NCBI GenBank assembly: GCA_008508345.1
Contig: QNGE01000299.1
Coordinates: 267,226-331,225, forward strand
Reading direction: 5' to 3'
Origin: Paragonimus westermani
Lineage: Eukaryota; Platyhelminthes; Trematoda; Plagiorchiida; Troglotrematidae
Length of the DNA: 64,000 bases
Below, piece by piece: positions 1-9,320 of this stretch; the stretch's first letter is position 1; every line of letters starts with the position of its first letter. A program made the position numbers and the translations under genes. The notes under the pieces were generated by a model. The model worked only from the letters and a program-made list of their open reading frames with translations, had not been told where the DNA came from and did not search any database.

Positions 1-1950
1 GCATAAAATTGCTCATTGAGATAACAATGACTTAACAGACGACACATATCTTACATCGGCAAAGGTTACGAATGTATTGCCAATTTAATCAAGAATATGC
101 CACACTGGCGAACACTAGTAAGAAAAATTGGGTGATTTGTGCTATTCTTCGCAGTGAGCCAAGTGGCAAAGGTCTGTACGAGTTTCGCGGGGTGCTGTTT
201 ACAGTCAGGTACAAATCTCCGTCTGGAGGTGAAAACGGCAAAGGGTACGGTCCATAGTGCTCCTCAGGCTATCGTGGAACAGCGAAAAATATCACATTGA
301 ATGTCATTCAAACGTAGTGACGAAAATCTGTCAGCTCTAATACATGTTGATGAATGTGACTTCGGAAGTGCTGTAATCCATCTGTATAAGGATAGGTCGC
401 ACACCAATAGGCTTACAAAAATGAACGTATACACAAAAAACCTAGACTACCAAACAACGTGACAAAGTGATCAAGGTTAGACTACAAGCAATTTCTAAGC
501 ATTCGCGTGTTTTAGCAAGTTTTCGGAAATACACGCCAATTCGGTTGAAACAAATCACAACATTGAAGAATCTAATTTTGTGTTCCATCAAAAAAAAGTT
601 ATGTAAAAGTATGTTACATCTAACGCCCTAGGTGTAGCTAATGACTGTGGATAAAAATCGCTCTTACCAATTTTTCGTGTATTTTTAACCTTCTCGGAAA
701 TTACCGGTTTTTGTCCGTTTACTCTTTCTTTGTGAACACCTTCTGCAAACTACTGTTTGCCTGCGACCTAATATCTACCCGCTTATATCACCCCGTTTGT
801 TAAACTTGGTCTATCTAAACACACAGTACAGTTTGGCTTGCTTATTTATCGATTATTGTAAGGTACAATACACCAAGTAGTTGTACAGAACATTGACCAT
901 GTTTCGGACTGACTGGTACTCAACCTTTTTGCGATTGCGGAGTAAATAACAGGTTCGAGTAGTGGCTTGATGACTTGCAGGTAAGACGTTGTTCAGAGTA
1001 TACCTAATTGGTATACTCAAAGCGAAACACTGATCTTGTAATATCAGTTAATGGGTAATCATCATCAGATATTCTAATCAACACTGTGTTCTGATAGTTG
1101 CAGCCAGTGCAGATTGTCCACCAGAGCTGGCTTATGCACGAACAGTGTATCCGTCGGCAACACATTGTATAACTTAAACTACATAAATGATCACCGTGTA
1201 AATTTTCCCTATAGGCAAGTGAGATGTCAATAATTCATAATCAGTTCTCAGTTTTCTAGGAGGAAGCAAGCAGAAAAACATGGTCTGCCCCCTCCAGATA
1301 ACTCATCAATTTTCGGTATGAGGTTCACTGTGTCTGCTGTTACCATCTTACCGGCTCACTACATAGCAGAAACTTGTTGCCTGTGCAAAGCTGCTTATAT
1401 GTTTTTCTCCCATAAGCTCAATAGCTTCGCCGAAACAATAGAGTACACACTCAAATCCGGGCACAACCATGAGATTTTCGTAGTGACAAATTGAACTGGA
1501 CACGGATAATTTTGAAACACAGAATTTTGTGGGGCCAAGAGGTCAAGGCCAACTGTGAAACTGTTGGATCTGTTGAAGCTCACCTCAGGCGTTTGTCCTC
1601 TTTATTCAATATGATGCAGAGCGATGAATTCGTTGAGGCGTGTTTGGTTTGTTTGTAGAAAGGCGACCCCAAACGCCACCTTATTTGTCTCTACCGTGTG
1701 CATTAAAAAATTGCGGTGGGGTTTGCACCATAACTGCACATAAAATGCGTTTTCTTCCTTTCACAACTACCGTTGGTTATCTGGCAAAACTTTCTTACTT
1801 AGTGTTGTTTGAAACGCACCCACCTTCATCTACATTCACTTGTTTTAATGAGCTCATTTTCCGTTGACTGATGGTTATTTGCAGACTCGTGTTTTCTCAC
1901 TCCAGTTTGAACGCCTTCCTGTCGCGTAGTTTGTGTATCCGGCTAATCCA
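1..1950. other. Anonymous DNA, no gene recognised
   Basis: Moderately AT-rich sequence. The short open frames here (about 60-75 codons) lack recognisable motifs and show no protein-like composition. I see no repeat family member in it. Confidence 0.6.
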
Positions 1951-1953
1951 CAT

Positions 1954-1975
1954 TCAAGGTGCGATAGCACCTTGA
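1954..1975. repeat. Perfect 9-bp hairpin with GATA loop
   Basis: TCAAGGTGC and its exact reverse complement GCACCTTGA are separated by GATA. There is no T-run after it and no gene next to it, so nothing marks it as a terminator or control element. It may be chance or the remnant of a small inverted-repeat element. Confidence 0.5.
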
Positions 1976-2149
1976 TTGTAATTTTATCAAACATTACCGC
2001 ACAAGTTCCAATCTCTTCGATCGCCTTTTTGTGATGTTTTTTGGACTTCGAATATAGTCCCGTTAATCCGACCGTTAGAACAAGGGTTATTTGAACTGTC
2101 GAGTATACGTTACCAGGTGAATTGTCCTAAATCGCCAGAATCGGTTTAA

Positions 2150-2440
2150 CAATTGACCATCACTCACATTTGATCACAGCGTTCGCATTCAGATAGACTT
2201 TCCAGCCAGCCTCTTTCGAAAAGAAGCACTAGACTCGAGTTTTGCTCTCATTAGAGCTCGTCAGCAGTGCATATCCTTGCCACGGCCGGGATATTAACTC
2301 GGGTCTTTCAATCACGAGGCAACCGTGTTGACCACTGAGCCAATGACCTCACATTGGGCACGACCGAATTATCGAATCTGAACGCCCAACCACTTTCGCT
2401 TGTGAACAATGATCAGGCTGGCCGATCGTCTCGAATAATA
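2150..2440 (-). mobile_element. tRNA-derived hammerhead SINE, copy 1 (nearly full length)
   Basis: Read on the minus strand, this copy has four parts. They are a head of about 80 bp, a tRNA-like region (box A-like TGGCTCAGTGG, degraded box B), a hammerhead-like block, and a tail with the family sequence GTGAGTGATGGTCAA. It matches the copies at 25.9 kb and 47.6 kb over almost its full length with scattered substitutions. SINEs are non-autonomous and would depend on a LINE or PLE enzyme for copying. The partner is unknown here. Confidence 0.8.
2226..2270 (-). ncRNA. Hammerhead ribozyme in SINE copy 1, core-mutated
   Basis: The 45-nt block has the family layout. Stem I is GCACTG/TAGTGC with one G-T wobble. 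It is followed by CTGACGA, a 5-bp stem II with loop AATG, and a palindromic stem III ACTCGAGT ending in C17. The GAA that should follow stem II reads AAA, a change of the core G12, which is normally needed for cleavage. It is therefore probably inactive. The match of all other parts argues it was once functional. Confidence 0.75.
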
Positions 2441-4937
2441 AACTATCAATGCATTGTTAAATTCGGATCATCTGGAGCACTTGATCGCGTGTATCCACTG
2501 AGTACATAATGCACGGTCGAGGAAAGCCCAATAGAATCCAGATTGGAGAACCCACCGTATCTGTAATCTCAGAATCTCCACCAAGCTTCGAAGTTTTTCG
2601 AATGGGTCTCCATCTGTCAAACGTACGGCTGATGATGGATTGTGTGTTACCGCTATGTGTTACCCCCCAAACCCAACCTCTGGACAAGCAAACGGTCAGT
2701 CACCCAGTAATGCTCATGAAATTTTTAATCCTAATGGCGGATTTATGACTTTAGGTGAGACCTAACTGTGAAAAGTCAGGGCTTCGGCTGGATTCGAATC
2801 TGCGGCAGACACAGCACAATTTGTCTTCTCATTCTTATGTTTCTAGGGATTAGGCTAGAATTGATTATATTTGTGCTGTTTATTATAATCGCAGTAAGTT
2901 TGGGCTGTGAAAGCTACGCAGTAATCTGGCCCAGGAGAAGAGCTATTACGCGGGGTGAAAGGGCACATAAAACTTACGTTCTTCCAGAACCTTCTACTCC
3001 GTCAGTTCTCAAGACACACTGAGGCAATAAGAATTGTTAGTTGCCCAAGACCAGCATAAGCTACGTAGAAGAAGGCTTGAGTTACAGCAGCCCACAAACA
3101 CCTCGAACGAGAAGTTGTTTTAACAAGACCGAATGAACGCGACGAGGTGGGAACATTTCACTCACTATCCCAATCCGGCCAGGTGAGTAACTTTGTCAGG
3201 ACGCTGGAAGAGTCACTCAGGTTACTAATACTGGGTATAGATCTATCAAAACTCTAGATCGGATCATTTAATGGGTCGCCCTGGGCGATTTGTTACTTTC
3301 TCATCCCACTCCCATCAGTTTTGAAGCAAAAGTACACCAAGTTTTTAGTAAGTCCGTCTTCGATCAAACGAAACTTGTCGAACTTGGTAACTACATGAGC
3401 GCAGGTCGATGTTGATGTTTATGAATGTGTGAACAAAAACTGAGTCTGCCAAGGAAGTTTTCACTAAGTCAAACCTTTTGGTAAGTCTAACGAATACATT
3501 TTCGGGTTATATCTGTTAGGGCTATCATGATTCAAAATGAGTTGCTTAAATTATTTGATTAAGTCCATTCAGTGATGAGAAGCCAAATTTACTTGATGCT
3601 TAAATTCAGTCGCTTATATTCCTTGGTAGAACGCCGGATTCCGTTTCAGAATAACTTGTATAAACAAGAAATTCTTGAAAAATCACTGATTCGAACTAAA
3701 TTTTGATTAAGTTATAGATCTTATTTAAAAATCGAGAAATAATTGCAACTATCTACTTGTTATGAATCACTTTCTACCAACGAATATCGGATAACTTTGC
3801 ATTGCTGCTGTCGACAACATCAAATTTGATGACATTCAGGTCTTTTCTGACAAGGCATAATGCACCGTTATCAACAAAGATAAATTTACTTAGTGCGACG
3901 CATCTCAGACGTAACATAATAAGCTCGTGGGAAATTTTTAATGAGGCGCAGATGAGCTCAAAAATTTAACTTTGCCCATTTAGGGTATAACAGAAAGTGT
4001 GTGGTTTATAAACAGTAATCATTAAGTATGGAGTTCTTTGAAAATGTCTACTTGTCTTCCGAACTAGTCATGGTGATAGCATTCCAAACAGATCTTCAAA
4101 ACACTGCTAGTGTTTATCAAGTTGATTTAAAGTTCACCGGCTTTATGTGGGTGAGAGGACGCAATTCACTGGGATGAAGATTTCATTTAAGTGTTTAACT
4201 GTTTGTGACCAAAATATTTCAAAAACTCCATGAATGAAAGCTAGAGACCTCTGTACTCATGTTTTTATGATGAAAAGTGTAGAATTATGGTTCACAGAAT
4301 AAAAACAGACAAAAAAGCATAAACAACCGACCAAAAAAGTTGATAGAGACCGACTTTCTTTCAAGCCTTGGACGACAAAATTGCTTGTATGAAACTCCAC
4401 TAGTATGTTGTCGTATTGATTAACCAAAACAGCCGTAATTTAGAGTGTAGCTTGTTGGCTTGCTAACTGACGGGTATTCAAAAACCAGCAGTGTTTTAGG
4501 GCTGAATTTGCGATCTGTTTTTCCTGATAGTTGTCATTGTGATACTGCACAACGTAACCTCCCCGGAAAGATAATGTTTCGACGACAGGAAATTGTGACA
4601 AATTATTGGTGGCAATGCAGAGTGCTGAAAACCTCCAAGTTATCGCAGCTATACATGCTAGGGAATTATGAGCCTTCGTGGCTAGCATAAAAATGGCATT
4701 TGACCGAAAGGAATGGATTGCATTTGGTTCATTTTTTGTACTTGAGAAGAATCATGTGTATTTTCAGGATGTGCTTGAGAAAGTTGAGGATGTCACACTG
4801 ATAATACTCCATTTTTGTTTCAGCCCACCTTTTTCTCTACTGTTGAGTTGTCAACTCTAGCACTACGTTAAGGATATCGAGTTACGAGTTTCAAAAGGTC
4901 CCCACATAATTAACGATGAGTAACCGGGGATTTTGTC
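2441..4937. other. Anonymous DNA, no gene recognised
   Basis: About 2.5 kb without a supported gene. Paired open frames on both strands at 2.46-2.75 kb and 4.44-4.69 kb have no recognisable motifs. A box B-like string near 2.79 kb has no matching box A and does not fold into a tRNA by eye. Confidence 0.55.
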
Positions 4938-5200
4938 GATTTCAAGTTGAACACTACTCACATTTGAATGATGCCTTAGCATTTAAAGTGGTTTCCCAGT
5001 CAGAATCTTTCGGAAAAAAGGTTTTGCTAAGCATAGAGCTCACCAGCAATGCGCTTCCTTTTTACAACTAAGAATAAAACTCTGCCCACGTTTGCCATGG
5101 GGTAACCACGGTGACCAAGTGCATCACGGGATTCGCATTACGCAAGTCAGAATCAACACATAAGAACGTCCAACCACTTTCGTCTGAGTACTTATCCAGT
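4938..5200 (-). mobile_element. tRNA-derived hammerhead SINE, degraded copy
   Basis: The minus strand carries the family tail (GTGAGTAGTGTTCAACTTG), a worn hammerhead block around 5015-5060 with the core lost, a worn tRNA-like part and the start of the head (AAAGTGGTTGGACGTTC). The tail includes the fuller 3' end CCCCGGTTACTCATCG seen in the 26-kb copy, which helps define the family's 3' limit. It diverges clearly more than copy 1. Confidence 0.65.
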
Positions 5201-5267
5201 TCCCCACTGACAAGCATACATGCAACTGGTGAGCTGTAGAAAAAGTTTGAAAAATGGGGGTTTTGTG

Positions 5268-5345
5268 GTTCTCTTCGAAAATGCGGGTTGAAAAGTCTAC
5301 CTGAATGCGAAGATCCCAAGCAAATGTGAGTGATGTCCAACTTGA
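5268..5345 (+). mobile_element. SINE 3' fragment, inverted relative to its neighbour
   Basis: This plus-strand fragment covers the region after the hammerhead (CTCTTCGAAAATGCGGGTTG) through the tail (GCAAATGTGAGTGATG). It lies about 70 bp beyond the head of the minus-strand copy, giving an inverted, head-facing pair like the one at 25.5-26.2 kb. Confidence 0.6.
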
Positions 5346-6164
5346 CGTTCTCCAGTGAGCTTCTACTGATACCGTGTGCACACTATTCAGTATTATGTGC
5401 TTCACAAAAATTATCATGATCGTTGTGTATATCCCGTGCAGTGTTGAATTGTAATATGTAAAACTGCAACCTCCACCCATATGTTGCCTAATTATTAACA
5501 GTAGTATGCAACCCCTGCGCGTCATTATGGGGTATGTTATCTCGTCAAGATAACGTGCAAGAATATCTTTCTGTTTCGCTTCTAATCGAGGTATTACCTT
5601 ATAGTACTTGATGTACAACCGAGTTTAGTCTTTAATTAGTATAAACACACCCTTAAAAATTGTCACAACCTTTGCTTTTCCAAATCACATCAAGTCATTT
5701 TCTCGTGTTCTAGTAAAAAGTGACAAGACGATGATTGGATTCGCATTTTGCGATAATGTCTATCTCGCGAGAATTATAAACTGATCGATCTCATAAAGAT
5801 TAATATGCCATCCTAGTCAACCATAAGGCATTTATGTGAATAGGTTTTTGCTGAGATTGTGAACACGGAAACACATGTTGTTTTTGGGTTGGACGTGAAA
5901 GAAACAAAAGCGCCACAACAAACTTATGATGGGTCATTTCCACATGTTCTGCTTATTAATATCATCTAATAATTATTTACGAAATATTACCCATCTGCGG
6001 CGAATTTCAGTTGACATACATTAAGTCATATCCTCCACAAAGACAGTAACTTCTCTGATTTCCACTTAGAGGAAAGCCCTAGTCGGGGGATTATCGACTG
6101 AAGCCAACAGGAGAAATCGGGCACTCTGAACAGTATTCACAATAGAATGTGGCTGAGTGTTTAC
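5346..6164. other. Anonymous DNA, no gene recognised
   Basis: A 164-codon minus-strand frame (5124-5618) runs through this stretch, but its C-terminal half is antisense to the SINE fragments and it has no domain-like motif. I therefore do not call it a gene. Confidence 0.5.
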
Positions 6165-6345
6165 ATATGATGAATCAGCTGTGCTTAGTACGAGGTCAAT
6201 GGCACAGTGATGAACGCGGCTGCCTCATGAAAGCCTGGTTGGAGTTCAGATCGCGGCCGTGGCAATGATAAGCACTACGTACGAGCCCCAATGGAAATGT
6301 AGTGGTTCTTCTCGAAAGCATGTGATTGGAAAGTCTGAGAAAATG
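6165..6345 (+). mobile_element. tRNA-derived hammerhead SINE, 3'-truncated or degraded copy
   Basis: The plus strand has the family promoter region: box A-like TGGCACAGTGA at 6200-6210 and box B-like GTTCAGATCG at 6244-6253, then GGCCGTGGCAA. The stem I strand GCACTA is present at 6271. The core that follows is CGTACGA instead of CTGACGA, and stem II and the GAAA are scrambled. The ribozyme is dead in this copy. The family tail is not recognisable. Confidence 0.7.
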
Positions 6346-6546
6346 CAACGGGTACGACAAATTGCGTTTTTTAATCCATCTAAATAACAGGGTCACACGT
6401 ACTTTTTTCTCTGGAGTTCCTTATTTACCCTCTCTGTGTCTGCATAAAAGTGGTCTCGATTTTCAGACCAGAGTGATGTAAAACGTTTTCAATCAACAAC
6501 AGTAATCACTGTAACAAATGTAACAATGTAACAAAATGTAAGGAAA

Positions 6547-6629
6547 CTGGAGAAGGCCACCCGAGATGGTTGAAACGTAAAGTATTACAACTTGCTCGTA
6601 ACGTTGTGTTATTCCCAATCTGTTTATCA
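6547..6629 (+). repeat. Conserved 83-bp motif, copy 1 of 2
   Basis: It runs from CTGGAGAAGGCCACCCGAG through GTTGTGTTATTCCCAATCTG. The second copy at 37446-37529 differs at only a handful of bases, while the flanks are unrelated. The pattern CTGA-GA, GC-rich hairpin, GAAACGT resembles the centre of a hammerhead, but an extra A precedes the hairpin and no clear stem I or cleavage site is visible. It may be a piece of a PLE terminal repeat (inference). Confidence 0.6.
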
Positions 6630-7560
6630 AAAACCGTGTATACAATTGTTGTAAGTTGTCACAACCAGTTTGACTTTAACTAAATGATTGAATGATTTCT
6701 TCTAAAAGGCACTAAATATCAACCAACAGGCCAATTAATGTATACACGTCGATGAGCTACAATAGGTAGAACAAGAGAGTTAATGACCTTTGAATATTCT
6801 CTAATAAAAGTTTGCATCATTCGTCTCATGTCACCTTCGTTAAGGGGAAAAACAAGCTTGCTCTCTCATTACTCTTGGTCTTTCCTAATGTTCACTGCGA
6901 ACTTCAGCTTTGAACATTACATAAGGTAAATGGAGCTGAGCTGCAACTCCTGATCCGTGTGTCAACGGTGCAGAACTGTATCCATCTGTTCAACCGGTCC
7001 AACGTAGAAAGCACGTAATTAGCATACTATAAGTGTCTAGATGAGCTCTAGTGACCAGGAAGTACTCGGGATAACCCGCTGATGGTTTACAGAGATGAAT
7101 AAGTCGGCTGAGTCCCACCGGTGTGGGGTTGGTTGTGCTTGATAGTAACTAGCTCGTGTTTGACCTAATAGTTATTGACGTAGCACTACGTTCCAATAAA
7201 TTTCATACCATCACGTTTCACTCAAATGAGTAATATCCAAACATTTTACGACATTTTTACCAATCAGCGATCAGGGCGTCAAATTCACTCGCGTTGTAGT
7301 TGTATTGTACTCCAAGCTGCCGATCGATCGGCTGTCAACCAAAAAATGTGAAATCTGGAAATACGGTTCACCTAAAACCACATACCTACAGCATTGTTGG
7401 ATGTTTTCACAGTGTTCACCTACAACAAAACTGGGTTGCCTAACTGTTTGTGAGAAACTGTAATCCCCTCATGTAGACTTTCACATTTTGGGATGTCTCT
7501 TACGAACACTTCTGTATTTCACCTATGTGGCCCGATTAGTGTCCTGTTTTACTCAAGCCA
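6630..7560. other. Anonymous DNA upstream of a PLE fragment
   Basis: No gene recognised. If the PLE at 7.58 kb was once longer, its reverse transcriptase and the first half of its endonuclease should lie here. I can read only faint traces and no confident motif. Confidence 0.45.
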
Positions 7561-7582
7561 AAATAAATAGGTACAGAAGTCC

Positions 7583-7816
7583 GTGTTACCGGAGAATGGT
7601 AATGTTGCTGAAACGCGTAAACAGTCAGTTTCCTCAGTCGCCAGACACGTCCTGACCACCGATCATGCTATCGACCCATCTTGTGCATTCAAAATCCTGT
7701 TGCTTCATTCCAACCCGAGATTCTTACGGTTTGCCGAAGCAGTTGCGATTAATCGACTCAAACCAGTTGTCTGTGTTCAGAAACAACTGTTCGTGAACTC
7801 GATTATCCACCCCTAA
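7583..7816 (+). pseudogene. Penelope-like element, C-terminal end of the GIY-YIG endonuclease
   Basis: This is the tail of a PLE protein, the part after the GIY-YIG endonuclease core. PLEs copy themselves with a telomerase-related reverse transcriptase and cut target DNA with a C-terminal GIY-YIG nuclease. The last ~45 residues read RFLRFAEAVAINRLKPVVCV, then QKQLF. They match the PLE signature (FAEA-AI-RLKP--CVQK) also seen at 19.06-19.19 kb and 19.66-19.79 kb. The preceding VARHVLTTDHAIDP fits the usual H-L---H segment. The frame runs to a natural-looking stop at 7816, but the YIG motif and the reverse transcriptase are not readable upstream. A hammerhead-like motif follows 42 bp after the stop, as expected for a PLE terminal repeat. 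Confidence 0.8.
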
Positions 7817-7858
7817 AATCAATTGTTTTAAAAAACCCCACCCATGTTATTGTAAGTT

Positions 7859-7897
7859 TGGTACTGATGAGTCAGTACGAAATGCTTGCGTCTACCA
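7859..7897 (+). ncRNA. Hammerhead ribozyme-like motif behind PLE endonuclease
   Basis: The parts fall in exact hammerhead order: stem I TGGTA (7859-7863), core CTGATGA (7864-7870), stem II GTCAGTAC (two base pairs around CAGT), GAA (7879-7881), stem III ATGC/GCGT with a two-base loop, then C17 at 7892. Stem I closes with TACCA (7893-7897), an exact partner. Stems II and III are minimal, as in the short type I hammerheads known from PLEs, which may work as dimers. Activity is not proven. The location just after a PLE coding end supports the call. Confidence 0.6.
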
Positions 7898-9131
7898 GTT
7901 TTCATGTTCTATCTGCTTTCTTCAAGACAAAATAGTCGAACGTATGCTTCTGTTCAGCTGTGTGACTATGATGCTCATGATTATGGTATCAGCATCAATT
8001 CCCCAAGTTATAGTCAAGTGGACGCGGCCACTTCTGTAATAATTCTACGCCTTTTAAATGAGTGACAATCCGAAGGATTGTTTGGTTATTTGGTTCCGTG
8101 ATAGAAATTTTCAGTTCTGTGAAGCACAATTCATGCTAACTACCACAACGAAAACCAGTCATTATGAAGCATTACATAAATCCACAAAAAAAGACCAGGT
8201 TTCATCCTAGAAAATAAATATCCACATATCTTGATTAATAAAACTAGTTGTGTGAAAATTTAAAATGTGATCAGAGACATTCTCGTCAATACCAACAAAT
8301 TTGCACACTTTTATTCTGCCATTGTTTTAGTGATACGTAGAAACAACATATTACTTTGAAAAACCCACCTTACCGCATTCGTTAGATGCTAATTAGTCGA
8401 CTTCCGTAGCCCAGGCTGTCTTTGAATGGTCAGCCATGATGAAAAACATCTCCGCTTATTTCGCTGCCACACAGTAGTAGTGTACCTACCTGCCAAGTTA
8501 TTTAAACCAAGGAAACTCAAGACTTTCTTATCACGTCGCAATAAGTACTGAATCATTGGTAACCACAATATCAACTAGGTCGGCCTAGTAAACCTTTTCA
8601 ACAAGAGATCAGAGAAACAGATTAATTACCGCACCAAGACTACAGTCACCAATCGGTGAACGACAGTTCCTTGTGCTCAAACATGTGGTTACGTATGTGG
8701 GCAAACAGTTTTGCTCATGTACAGCGAACAGTACACAGTGGGCGTGTTCGTGTAAGCGAATGTCCACAGGAAAGGGGACTGATGGAAAAGACAACAGGTA
8801 AACATGGTTCTCCTCCTGTTAAGCCTAACAATCGACATTGTCGACACTGACCAAGTTCATTTCCTAAAATTGGCCTACTACAACCAGAAATTATCATACG
8901 AAACCGGATAACCGCTAAAAATACCCCAAGGAATGTTGAAGTACTGGCAGTTTGGAACTGTCCAAGCGTTTTCAAAAATATTGCGATAGCTTCAACTAAT
9001 ATAGACAGCCTAGTTGTCATATTCGAGTACGAGGTAGAAATTTTATAGGTAACCATCAAACTCATAGTCTGAGTGGGATTTTTGTTGATACGAATTAAAC
9101 GCCCCTCATAAGTGCTTGCAGCTTTCACCTT
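7898..9131. other. Anonymous DNA, no gene recognised
   Basis: Open frames at 8.4-9.1 kb on both strands overlap each other and lack motifs. The first few hundred bases may be the rest of the PLE terminal repeat, but I cannot define its end. Confidence 0.5.
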
Positions 9132-9320
9132 GACATAAATACTTCAGTCAGCCTCTTTCAATCAGAAGTACTTCAGACTCGAGTTTTGTTCGCGTTGAAC
9201 CCGGTCAGCAGTCCACACCCTTACCATAACTAGAATCCGAAATTTGGCCGTTTTCATGAGGCAAATCAGTCAACTGCTGTGCAAGTGAACTCAAGTTGGA
9301 CACGGCTGAAATTTTTGGGA
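9132..9320 (-). mobile_element. tRNA-derived hammerhead SINE, degraded copy
   Basis: The minus strand shows the family order tRNA-like region, ribozyme block, then the region after it. The stem III palindrome and cleavage site (ACTCGAGTC) survive, but the core reads CTGACCG, the GAA reads AAA and stem I no longer pairs. The promoter boxes are worn. This is an old, inactive copy. Confidence 0.6.

Noticed and set aside
2788..2800. Box B-like string GATTCGAATC, possible tRNA gene
   Set aside because: No box A at the right distance, no acceptor stem and no cloverleaf by eye.
5124..5618. 164-codon minus-strand open frame
   Set aside because: Its second half overlaps SINE fragments and it has no domain-like motif, so it is most likely a chance frame.
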